NCBI GenBank assembly: GCA_003326195.1 | Contig: LXQE01000158.1 | Span: forward strand, 61,390 to 125,389 | DNA from: Nostoc punctiforme NIES-2108 | Lineage (GTDB): Bacteria; Cyanobacteriota; Cyanobacteriia; Cyanobacteriales; Nostocaceae | Direction: 5' to 3' | DNA: 64,000 nt | Part shown: in pieces, positions 8,176 to 16,124 of the stretch | Layout of the letters: each line of letters starts with the position of its first letter | How positions within the stretch are numbered: the stretch's first letter is position 1 | Notes under the pieces: model-generated | Seen by the model: the letters and a program-made list of their open reading frames with translations, nothing else | Told to the model about the DNA's origin: nothing | The model's database searches: none | Made by a program: the position numbers and the translations under genes

Positions 8176-8694
8176 TTATTGAGGATTGCCTTGTTGACGG
8201 CGTGATGGAGCATTTTGACGAAATTGCTCCAATTTTTGACGCTGTTCGGGGGTTAAGACTGCTTGAATCTGTTGTTTCTCAGACTCGCGGATTTGTCGCA
8301 TTTGGGTTTTTTGGGTTTCAGTCAGATTTAAGTCACCAAAACCACCCTTTCCTCGACGTTGGCCGGGTTGCCGTTGACCTTGACCTGTTTGCCCCTGAGC
8401 CTTACGCGCTTGCCACTCAGCCCGACGTGCTTGTTTTGCTGCCTCTAATTTTGCTTTTTGTTCTGGGGTCAAAACTGCTTCAAATTTGGTGCGGCTATCG
8501 CGGCGAATTGTCTGAATTTGGGCTTTTTGGGCATCTGTTAGACCCAACTCTTTCCAAGGGCCTCTTTCTTTTTGTTGAGTTTGTGCAAGTAACAGGGGTG
8601 AAGAAGAGGCTGTTTGAGCGTGAACAGCAAAGGAGGTTGCAGTTAAAGTGAGAGCGATTGCGGAAGCGACTAGCGATAATGCTTTGAGTTTCAT
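8176..8694 (-). CDS. Spy/CpxP-like periplasmic protein
   Basis: From the ATG at 8694 the protein begins MKLKALSLVASAIALTLTAT, a signal peptide cleaved near VHAQT. The mature part is almost wholly helical and charged, with two LTxxQ motifs (LTDAQKAQIQ, LTETQKTQMRQ) and two LTPEQ motifs (VLTPEQKAKLEAA, VLTPEQRQKLEQF), the hallmark of Spy/CpxP/LTXXQ proteins. A Gln/Gly-rich linker (GQTGQGQRQPGQRRGKGG) joins the two halves. Spy-type proteins hold unfolded periplasmic proteins or modulate metal/envelope stress responses. The divergent neighbour is a two-component system that may control it. Confidence 0.8.
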   Translation of the reverse strand: MKLKALSLVASAIALTLTATSFAVHAQTASSSPLLLAQTQQKERGPWKELGLTDAQKAQIQTIRRDSRTKFEAVLTPEQKAKLEAAKQARRAEWQARKAQGQTGQGQRQPGQRRGKGGFGDLNLTETQKTQMRQIRESEKQQIQAVLTPEQRQKLEQFRQNAPSRRQQGNPQ

Positions 8695-8770
8695 TACTTG
8701 TCTGGTGGGTTTTTCCTGGTTGGATGCCACCATCATAAGAACTTATCTTCAGCAGTTACATGAGGAGAAA

Positions 8771-8800
8771 GTCATGGTTATACCCATGACTAAAGTCATG
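8771..8800. promoter_or_regulatory. GTCATG inverted repeats, candidate operator
   Basis: Three half-sites, GTCATG at 8771, CATGAC at 8785 and GTCATG at 8795, form a perfect CATGAC-4-GTCATG palindrome plus one more arm. They lie between the Spy-like gene and the two-component operon. NarL-type regulators bind short inverted half-sites, so this may be the target of the regulator at 10341; unproven. Confidence 0.4.
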
Positions 8801-8813
8801 ATTGACAATAGAT

Positions 8814-8871
8814 AGTTAAAAGTTAGAAGTTAGGAGTCAGGAGTTAGAAGTTAGGAGTTAAAAGTTAGAGT
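8814..8871 (+). repeat. Short tandem heptamer repeat (AGTTAGG/AGTTAGA type)
   Basis: About eight imperfect copies of a 7-bp unit occur (gttagaagttaggagtcagg and similar). This is the short tandemly repeated repetitive sequence class common in heterocystous cyanobacteria. Related inverse-strand units occur near 9021-9058, 29357-29390 and 44101-44131. Confidence 0.8.
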
Positions 8872-9075
8872 TATAAATCATGAAAATTTTGATTATGATG
8901 ATTTTATAAGTCATTATTTAGCTTATTAAGTAACGATTCTGTTGTTTGAATTTACTTTTGATTTCTCACTCAGCGAAAATTCTAAGTGGCGGAAGCCACT
9001 GCTCAAATCTTCGGAATTATTAACTTCTAATTCCTAGTTCCTAACTCATAACTTATAACGGGAGCAACGCGGCTA

Positions 9076-10341
9076 ATGAGTCGTTCAATTCAAATTAAGA
9101 AACATCCTTTTCCGTCTCTGCTTTATCTGGAGTGGACATTACTGGCGATCACCGCATTGACAGCCGTTATACCACCCCCGTTACGGCGTTTTCGTCCCAA
9201 GCTTCCAGAACTATCAATTTGTGGTGCATTTCCAGACTTGTCAGTTTGTAGCATATTGCCAGAACTGTCAATTTATAGTCTGATTATTTTTGCACTAATG
9301 GGCTTAAGATTACCCAGGAATAGCCAGACAACTAAGGTAATATATACAGCTATTGAAATTTTATTGATTTTAATAATTGGACTTTTTGGGGAGAGATTTG
9401 CTCGGCTTTTCCCCTTTCTCTATATAATTTTAGTGACTCGCAGTTGTCTGATTTTTCAGTTAAATGGACGTTTATTCGTTACAGCTTTGTCATTTGCTTT
9501 ATTTTTAGTTACCACACAACTAAAATATCAGTTATTCAATTTTCAAGCATCGCCACAGGCACAAGAGCGATATCGATTTTTGATTTTGAATTCGTCACTA
9601 GTATTTGGCTTAAGTTTGGTGTTTGTGTTGCTGATGATGAATGCAGTTTTGTCTGAACGGCAAAGTCGAGAAAAGCTAGCTCTTGCTAACGAAAAACTCC
9701 GTCAATATGCCATGCAAATTGAAAATCAAGCTACCTTAGAAGAACGTAATCGCATTGCTCGTGAAATTCATGATTCATTAGGACACTCTCTGACTGCTTT
9801 AAACCTACAATTAGAAACTGCTTTAAAACTATGGCAATCTAACCCAGGTAAGGCCGAAACATTTCTCGCAACTGCAAAGGAATTAGGTTCAAAGGCGCTA
9901 AAAGATGTTCGTCAATCTGTTTCTACTATGCGTTCTAATCCCTTACAAGAACAATCTTTAGAAGATGCGATCGCTAGTCTTTCAGAAAATTTTCATCGGT
10001 TTAATGGGATATTACCAATTTATCAAATCAATCTGGACTATTCTCTACCACCTGAAATAAATACTGCTATTTACCGGATTACTCAAGAATCTTTAACTAA
10101 TATATCTAAATATGCCTATGCAACAGAGGTTAAATTGGAACTCACTACGACTAAAGGCAATTTACAATTGATAATTCAGGATAATGGTAAAGGTTTTGAC
10201 GTAGGGCAAAATACTACTGGTTTTGGACTTCATAGTATGCGCGATCGCACTTTAGCACTTGGAGGTAAGTTTAATATTAATAGCGCTCTTGGCTCTGGTT
10301 GCAAAATTACAGTTAATATTCCATTAACAAGGTTAACATAA
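9076..10341 (+). CDS. Sensor histidine kinase, NarX/DesK (HisKA_3) type
   Basis: The 421-residue protein has an N-terminal membrane domain with about five hydrophobic segments (residues ~18-195), a short coiled coil (SREKLALANEKLRQYAMQIE), then the HisKA_3 H-box EERNRIAREIHDSLGHSLTA with the phospho-accepting His at about residue 236. The HATPase domain has N-box YRITQESLTNISKYA and G-boxes DNGKGF and GFGLHSMRDR. No separate sensory domain is seen, so the membrane part probably senses. The stop codon overlaps the regulator's start (TAATG), so the pair is translationally coupled. Confidence 0.9.
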   Translation: MSRSIQIKKHPFPSLLYLEWTLLAITALTAVIPPPLRRFRPKLPELSICGAFPDLSVCSILPELSIYSLIIFALMGLRLPRNSQTTKVIYTAIEILLILIIGLFGERFARLFPFLYIILVTRSCLIFQLNGRLFVTALSFALFLVTTQLKYQLFNFQASPQAQERYRFLILNSSLVFGLSLVFVLLMMNAVLSERQSREKLALANEKLRQYAMQIENQATLEERNRIAREIHDSLGHSLTALNLQLETALKLWQSNPGKAETFLATAKELGSKALKDVRQSVSTMRSNPLQEQSLEDAIASLSENFHRFNGILPIYQINLDYSLPPEINTAIYRITQESLTNISKYAYATEVKLELTTTKGNLQLIIQDNGKGFDVGQNTTGFGLHSMRDRTLALGGKFNINSALGSGCKITVNIPLTRLT

Positions 10342-11003
10342 TGATTAAAGTCTTGCTGGTAGATGACCAAAGTTTAATTCGTCAAGGATTAAGAGCGTTA
10401 TTGGAACTAGAACCAGATTTAGAAATAGTTGGAGAAGCAGAAAATGGCGAACAGGCGATTAATTGTGTTGCCCAATTTCAGCCAGATGTAATATTGCTAG
10501 ATATCAGAATGCCGATTATGGATGGAGTTGCAGCCACAAAGGAGATTCAAAAACGTTTTGCCAAAACTAAGATTTTAGTACTAACGACTTTTGATGATGA
10601 TGAATATGTGTCAGCAGCTTTAAAGAATGGGGCTATGGGTTATTTATTGAAAGATACACCATCAGAAGAATTAGCTGTTGCTATTCGTGCCGTTCATAAA
10701 GGATATACGCAATTAGGCCCAGGTATAGTTAAAAAGCTGTTGACTCAATTTTCTCATGTTGCACCAATCCAGTCACCGCCTGTACCATCTACTTTAGCGG
10801 AACTTACTCCTAGAGAAAAAGAGGTTTTGCGATTAATTGCTACAGGCGCTAGTAACCGAGAAATTGCTCAGGAACTCTACATTTCTGAGGGGACAGTAAA
10901 AAATCATGTTACGAATATTTTAAACAGGTTAAATTTGCGCGATCGCACTCAAGCTGCAATTTGGGCAAATACATATTTATCCTATTTGAATGAGCCAAGT
11001 TAA
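10341..11003 (+). CDS. Response regulator, NarL/FixJ family
   Basis: The 220-residue protein has a receiver domain (KVLLVDDQSLIRQGLRALLE; phospho-Asp in VILLDIRMPIMDG, about residue 54; switch Thr in VLTTFDD; Lys in YLLKDTPSE) and a C-terminal LuxR helix-turn-helix (LTPREKEVLRLIATGASNRE, SEGTVKNHVTNILNRL). It acts as a DNA-binding partner of the kinase just upstream. The divergent Spy-like gene and the GTCATG repeats are plausible targets. Confidence 0.92.
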   Translation: MIKVLLVDDQSLIRQGLRALLELEPDLEIVGEAENGEQAINCVAQFQPDVILLDIRMPIMDGVAATKEIQKRFAKTKILVLTTFDDDEYVSAALKNGAMGYLLKDTPSEELAVAIRAVHKGYTQLGPGIVKKLLTQFSHVAPIQSPPVPSTLAELTPREKEVLRLIATGASNREIAQELYISEGTVKNHVTNILNRLNLRDRTQAAIWANTYLSYLNEPS

Positions 11004-11110
11004 GTAATTCGTAATTCGTAATTTTAAGCTTTATAGCAATTCTATTTTATTGGTGAAAATTGCAATCCGTATATTCCCGATTTTAAATAAATCAGGAATC
11101 TAAATTCAGC

Positions 11111-11536
11111 TTATTTAAATAACTCCAAGCATTCATTGTTTAAAACGCCTTTTGTGACTTTAATGTTTCTAAATGACTTATCGATTACCTCTTCACAAGA
11201 TATACTAATTTGTGATTGATTTACAGTAATTAAATCTTGAATTGAAGCACCATATACAATTTCTGATAAACCACTCCAAACACAAGCAGTTGCACACATC
11301 GGACAAGGTTCGCCAGTTGTATATATACTATAACCTTCTAAAGAGGGGTTTTTCAGTTTAGCTGTTAAACTACGAATAGCATTGATTTCTGCATGGGCTG
11401 ATGGATCGTTGTCTCTCCTTACAGTATTATGAGCTACGGCAACGACTTCATTATCTTTAACAATCACTGCACCGTAAGGCGCATCCCCTTTTTTTGCTTC
11501 TGCCAATGCTAAACGCATAAAAGATTCTGGGTTCAT
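11111..11536 (-). CDS. Nucleoside/guanine deaminase-like protein
   Basis: This cytidine-deaminase-superfamily enzyme has the zinc motifs HAEINAI (His plus catalytic Glu) and EPCPMCATACVWSG (two Cys). The C-terminal part (IVYGASIQDLITVNQSQISI) resembles guanine deaminase and tRNA-adenosine deaminase relatives. I prefer the ATG at 11536 (MNPESFMRLALAEAKKGDAP) over one at 11554. Substrate is uncertain: guanine or another base. Confidence 0.85.
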   Translation of the reverse strand: MNPESFMRLALAEAKKGDAPYGAVIVKDNEVVAVAHNTVRRDNDPSAHAEINAIRSLTAKLKNPSLEGYSIYTTGEPCPMCATACVWSGLSEIVYGASIQDLITVNQSQISISCEEVIDKSFRNIKVTKGVLNNECLELFK

Positions 11537-11624
11537 ATAAGCTGAGGTTAACATAAGGATAATGGTTAATAATATCGTATTTCTAATGTTATAACTGGGA
11601 ATTAAGATGTATTAATGGTCGAAT

Positions 11625-12416
11625 ATGTTACTGAGCAGACAAGAAACAGAATTTTACTTAGAAGACCTAGAAACACCAATAGGTAAAGCGATTAATTTAA
11701 CACTTGCCTCTTTGGTGCTAATATCATCAGGAATTTTTGTGGCAGAAACATATAATATTCCTGACTATATGCGGTTTCAATTAAATGTAGCTGATACTGC
11801 GATCGTCATGATCTTCGCTGTGGAATATTTACTCCGCCTGTGGAGTGCGGAAAACAAAATTAAGTATATTTTTAGCTTTTATTCGATTATTGACTTAATG
11901 GCGATTCTACCATTTTTTCTAGGTATGGTGGATATTAGCTTTATCCGCTTATTACGATGGTTTCGGATTTTACGATTAATTAGATTTATCGATAGAAAGT
12001 TTTTATTCGCTAGTATCAGCAGTGAAGATGGGATGATTTTTGCGCGAATATTATTTACATTATTTGCAATTGTTTTTATTTACTCTGGCTTAATTTATCA
12101 AGTTGAGCATCCGGTTAATCCTGAAAATTACGGTACATTTTTGGATGCATTCTACTTCTCTGTTGTCACAATGACAACTGTAGGATTTGGTGATGTTATT
12201 CCAATTTCGGAATTAGGACGCTTGCTAACAGTATTGATGATTTTTACCGGAATTGCACTGATTCCTTGGCAAGTGGGGGATTTAATTAAGCGAGTGGTGA
12301 AAACTGCTAATCAGGTAGAAATAGTTTGTTCAGGTTGTGGTTTAGCTTTCCATGATGTAAATGCTGGGTTTTGTCAGAGGTGCGGGACTAAGTTACCTAG
12401 TCGCAGGATTGATTAG
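11625..12416 (+). CDS. Voltage-gated K+ channel-like protein with zinc ribbon
   Basis: The 263-residue protein has six hydrophobic segments. The S4-like helix carries regularly spaced Arg (FIRLLRWFRILRLIRFIDRK, residues ~107-126). The pore loop contains the K+ selectivity filter TMTTVGFGD. After the last helix comes a short cytoplasmic tail with paired CxxC motifs (VCSGCGLAFHDVNAGFCQRC), a zinc-ribbon-like end. It is predicted to be a tetrameric K+ channel; the ribbon may tune assembly or gating. Confidence 0.88.
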   Translation: MLLSRQETEFYLEDLETPIGKAINLTLASLVLISSGIFVAETYNIPDYMRFQLNVADTAIVMIFAVEYLLRLWSAENKIKYIFSFYSIIDLMAILPFFLGMVDISFIRLLRWFRILRLIRFIDRKFLFASISSEDGMIFARILFTLFAIVFIYSGLIYQVEHPVNPENYGTFLDAFYFSVVTMTTVGFGDVIPISELGRLLTVLMIFTGIALIPWQVGDLIKRVVKTANQVEIVCSGCGLAFHDVNAGFCQRCGTKLPSRRID

Positions 12417-12459
12417 ACATCTGGTTAAATTAAATATGTATGCGTTATCCACAATCTTT

Positions 12460-12487
12460 GTAGAGATGTAGCATTGCTACGTCTCTA
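12460..12487. repeat. Hairpin repeat gtagagatgtagcattgcta...
   Basis: GTAGAGA and TAGCA pair with TGCTA and TCTCTAC around a very short loop. This short palindrome type is common in Nostoc intergenic DNA. It may also end transcription of the channel gene, but there is no long T-run. Confidence 0.6.
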
Positions 12488-12835
12488 CATTCTTTTTCAT
12501 TCCTATAGGATATCTCTTTTGAGGAAAACCCAGGTTCAATAACAATTTTAGTTAGTGCTGTTGAAGTAGAATAAATTATACGATTCAAACAAATATGGCG
12601 ATCGCAGCTTAATTCTCACACCTTTTTTAAGGTTGATGTGTACTGAAGCGATAACAAACTCGACAGCCATACTATCTTCTAATTTTGAAAATAGCTTCCA
12701 AGAGTTTTTATCTCACTTTGCTAAGGGAGTGGTTAAATAAAAGTAATTTTAGAAAATAATGTCACAGAACCTGAGCTTCGGTTTTGCTCGGCTCAACTAG
12801 CATATATAAAATTTTAAAAGTAATTTCAGACAATA
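12488..12835. other. Intergenic region, nothing recognised
   Basis: About 350 bp of AT-rich sequence lie between two convergent genes. It contains one GCGATCGC-type HIP1 variant and no supported ORF or RNA. Confidence 0.5.
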
Positions 12836-13366
12836 TTAGGCGCTGATGGGTTGTTGTTCAGATTCAATTAACTGATTATTAGATACATCAAATTTAATAG
12901 TAGTAGCTGCCCAGTCTTTGAAATCGGGTGCTAGCCAAACTAGCTTACGCAGAATTTCATCATTGACCCACAATACCAAGGGAAACTGAAACTGTTTCCG
13001 AAACTCATCTCGCATGATATTGGTACTAATAATCAGTTGGTTAATTGCCGCTACAGATTCTAAGCCCCTTATCATCAAAGCTTCGGGTTGAGTAGTACCA
13101 ATTTCACTTATAATAGCGGTGTATAATTTGTCAACCGTAGGTGAGAGCAATATTTCGTGGATATCTGCTGATGAAAATTCTGTTAATAAATTCAGCACTT
13201 GCTGCTGCCTTTGAACAGAGTTACAACACGCCAATAAGAGTGAAAACTCTCCACCAGAAACCATCATCGCCCTTGCCAGCCTCTTAGTGGCTGCTGTGCT
13301 GCTAACTGTGCCGTTTTCTGAATTAGTAAAGCCGATCATTAAAAACACCCTTCTTTTGCTTTTCAA
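12836..13366 (-). CDS. Stand-alone copy of an N-terminal domain found in large cyanobacterial proteins
   Basis: The 176-residue protein has the pattern FSLLLACCNS, PEALMIRGLESVAAINQLI, STNIMRDEFRKQFQFPLVLW and LVWLAPDFKDWAATTIKFD. From memory, this is the N-terminal (NTPase-like) region of long cyanobacterial TPR or WD-repeat proteins, where hundreds of further residues follow. Here it ends at a stop shortly after that region (SEQQPISA). Whether it is a genuine single-domain protein or a truncation is open. I see no remnant of a C-terminal part downstream. Confidence 0.6.
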   Translation of the reverse strand: MKSKRRVFLMIGFTNSENGTVSSTAATKRLARAMMVSGGEFSLLLACCNSVQRQQQVLNLLTEFSSADIHEILLSPTVDKLYTAIISEIGTTQPEALMIRGLESVAAINQLIISTNIMRDEFRKQFQFPLVLWVNDEILRKLVWLAPDFKDWAATTIKFDVSNNQLIESEQQPISA

Positions 13367-14134
13367 ACATACTCAGTAATTCTACCCTATTAATTTTTAT
13401 TCAAAAGTGTTAATTGGGTAACTTTGATGACTTTTCTCTGTAATATTAAGCATTATATAATGAACAAGCAAATTGGTGCATTATCTCATATTCACAATTT
13501 AGGGATGATGTAAAGATAATATCAATCCAATGTCAGTAATACGTGGCAAGCGAAGAATTAACAATTGAATTATCACTGGATTTTCATAGATTTTTGCATC
13601 TGCTAGCACGTAAGTATTTTTTTCTTAAAATACAGTAAAAAAGATACTCCGTAAAAGTCTAGCAGTAAATGTTAGGAAGTGGCAAAACTTATAGTAGTTT
13701 TCAAATGCACCCCTACTTAAACATTAGGTTTTCCATATCACCCTTCTTTTGTGGTCGCACTATAACTTTGCTTCACGCTAACACCAGTTACCTAGAGCAG
13801 TAAACCCCCTACAGCTATAGTTCACCGCGTCATCGGTCTTCTCAACAAGCCATTTGGGGACGGATATTGAGTGTGGAGTAGTAAAATAGTCTCAGCGCAA
13901 GATGCAGAAATATTGTTGTATTAAAGCTAACTCATTCGTTTGATAGACCTGTAGATTGAAGATGTCGCTCCGTTAGTGGAGGACAGAGAATATTTAGCTT
14001 TCTAAGATTGGTTCAGAACATCTGAACTATAACAAAAAGTTTGGAATTTGCTCCATTGTTTGAGGTTCATAGTCAATAACAAACTTATGTAAATATTTAT
14101 TTAATTTTTTTGAAAACTAATTAGGAATATCACC
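13367..14134. other. Long intergenic region
   Basis: About 770 bp of AT-rich DNA lie between divergent genes. I find no convincing ORF, repeat or RNA. It should contain the promoters of the two flanking genes. Confidence 0.5.
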
Positions 14135-14800
14135 ATGCTATTTAAAGATCGGAGGTTTGCAGGTCAAGTTTTGGCTAAGGAGTTAACTGCTTATGCTAAC
14201 GATCCAGATGTTTTGGTATTAGGGCTACCAAGGGGTGGTATACCCGTTGCCTTTGAAGTTGCCAAAACGTTAAATGCTCCCTTAGATGTTTTAGTGGTAC
14301 GTAAATTGGGTGTGCCCGATCAAGAAGAACTAGCGATGGGAGCGATCGCTTCTGGTGGTGTGCGGATAGTCAATAAATATATTATCAGCCTGGAAAAGAT
14401 ACCTGATGAAGTAATTGCCAGAGTGGCGGCGCAAGAAGAACGGGAGTTAGAGCGGCGGGAACGGCTTTATCGGGGAAATCGCCCCTTAAGAAATTTACAA
14501 GGACGTACAGTCATCTTAGTAGATGATGGTTTAGCCACGGGTGCAACCATGTGGGCTGCTGTTGTAACTGTGCGAAAACAGCAACCTGCTCAGATTGTGA
14601 TTGCTGTACCTGTGGCTGCACCTGAAACTTGCCAAGAGTTAGAAACTGAGGTAGACGAAACCGTTTGCATCTCTACACCCAGCCCTTTCCAGAGCGTTGG
14701 TCTTTGGTACGAAAGCTTTCCTCAAACGACGGATGAAGAAGTCCGTGACTTACTCGCAAAAGCGGCAAAGAACGGTGAAGTAATACCTCTTGGTATGTAG
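14135..14800 (+). CDS. Phosphoribosyltransferase-family protein
   Basis: The 221-residue protein has the PRTase fold with the PRPP-binding loop VILVDDGLATGATMWAA (residues ~125-141) and an N-terminal LGLPRGGIPVAFEVAK. This subfamily (LFKDRRFAGQVLAKEL start) is widespread but its substrate is not known; it is not a classical purine or pyrimidine PRTase. It is followed by an SDR gene on the same strand after about 200 bp. Confidence 0.85.
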   Translation: MLFKDRRFAGQVLAKELTAYANDPDVLVLGLPRGGIPVAFEVAKTLNAPLDVLVVRKLGVPDQEELAMGAIASGGVRIVNKYIISLEKIPDEVIARVAAQEERELERRERLYRGNRPLRNLQGRTVILVDDGLATGATMWAAVVTVRKQQPAQIVIAVPVAAPETCQELETEVDETVCISTPSPFQSVGLWYESFPQTTDEEVRDLLAKAAKNGEVIPLGM

Positions 14801-14997
14801 ATAAAGATTAAGTTTATGAGATGGTCTTAACTCACCAACTGAAGTTTTAACGGGACAGAACTCAAACGGCGTGATGTTGCTCAGACAAAAACGTTGATCC
14901 TGTTACAAACTAGTTGATATGGTTAAGTAATGCTGAGTTCATCTGAAACAGCACCCTATGTTTCACGATCCATACTCAATAATCCACAGAAATCAAT

Positions 14998-15735
14998 ATG
15001 TCTGAGATTCAAAACAAAGTGGTAATCATCACTGGAGCTAGCAGTGGGTTAGGTGAGGCAGCTGCGAAGCGACTAGCTGCTAGTGGAGCCAAACTAATGC
15101 TGGCTGCCAGACGCGAAGATCGTCTCAAAGAATTGGTTGCAGCGATCGCTCAATCAGGAGGGACTGCAACCTATCAAGTAACCGATGTAGCAGATCGCGC
15201 CCAGGTGGAAGCCTTAGCGAAAAAAACTTTGAGTACTTATGGCAAAATTGACGTGCTAATCAATAATGCCGGGTTGATGCCGCTTTCTCCCCTCGACCAA
15301 GTAAAGGTGGAGGAGTGGGATCGGATGATCGATATCAACATCAAAGGCGTTCTCTATGGGATTGCTGCCGTCTTACCGATTATGCGTCAGCAAAAGTCTG
15401 GTCACGTCATTAACCTATCGTCCGTGGCTGGACATAAGGTGTTTGCGGGATCAGCTGTCTACTGTGCCACCAAGTACGCAGTGCGGGCGATTTCTGAAGG
15501 GCTGCGGCTAGAGTCAAATGGTGAAATCCGTTCGACTAATATCTCACCAGGAGCCGTTGCCACCGAACTGACCACCACGATTACCGATAAAGACACAGCA
15601 GCAGGAATTAACCAACTTTATGAGATCGCCATTGATGCAGATGCCATTGCCCGTGCGATCGCATACGCTATTGAGCAACCTGATGATGTTGATGTGAATG
15701 AAATCATCATCCGTCCGACACGTCAAGAACTTTAA
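14998..15735 (+). CDS. SDR-family NAD(P)-dependent oxidoreductase
   Basis: The 245-residue protein has a Rossmann fold with GASSGLGEAAAKRL (cofactor loop), AARRED (the Arg pair suggests NADP), NNAG, the catalytic Ser in VINLSSVAG, and YxxxK in YCATKYAV. It resembles the YdfG/serine-3-dehydrogenase-like group. The substrate is not determined. Confidence 0.9.
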   Translation: MSEIQNKVVIITGASSGLGEAAAKRLAASGAKLMLAARREDRLKELVAAIAQSGGTATYQVTDVADRAQVEALAKKTLSTYGKIDVLINNAGLMPLSPLDQVKVEEWDRMIDINIKGVLYGIAAVLPIMRQQKSGHVINLSSVAGHKVFAGSAVYCATKYAVRAISEGLRLESNGEIRSTNISPGAVATELTTTITDKDTAAGINQLYEIAIDADAIARAIAYAIEQPDDVDVNEIIIRPTRQEL

Positions 15736-16124
15736 ATTTAGGCTTACAACTTAAAAAAACTAAGTCAGCTAATCTAAAAAGAAACTCTAAATTTAAAGGA
15801 TTTGATTTCAGAAAGCGATCGCCAAACCTAGCGCGTCTGTGCGGTAACAATTTCTAACGGCGGCAATAATCTTGGGATATATATACCCCTGTTTGCCAGC
15901 AGCAGCATTCAAATAAGGCAAGCAGTGGGAGCAGAGGGAGAAGAGAAGCAGGGGAAGAGAAATTGCTTAATAATAACTCTCTTTCCTCCCCTGCCTCCTC
16001 TACTTATCCGAACCGTATTGACCGTTATGCTGGCAAGATTTTCCCCTTCCTGCTGATGTGGCTAGGTTTTAGAATTTTGATGGACAGCGAATCCTATCGT
16101 CTTTTTCTACCGAACACTTGAAAT
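15736..16124. other. Intergenic region with G/A-rich repeat
   Basis: Positions ~15915-15960 are purine-rich (agcagagggagaagagaagc) and ~15985-16000 pyrimidine-rich (ctttcctcccctgcctcctc), so the two could pair into a long imperfect hairpin. No ORF is seen. Confidence 0.5.
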
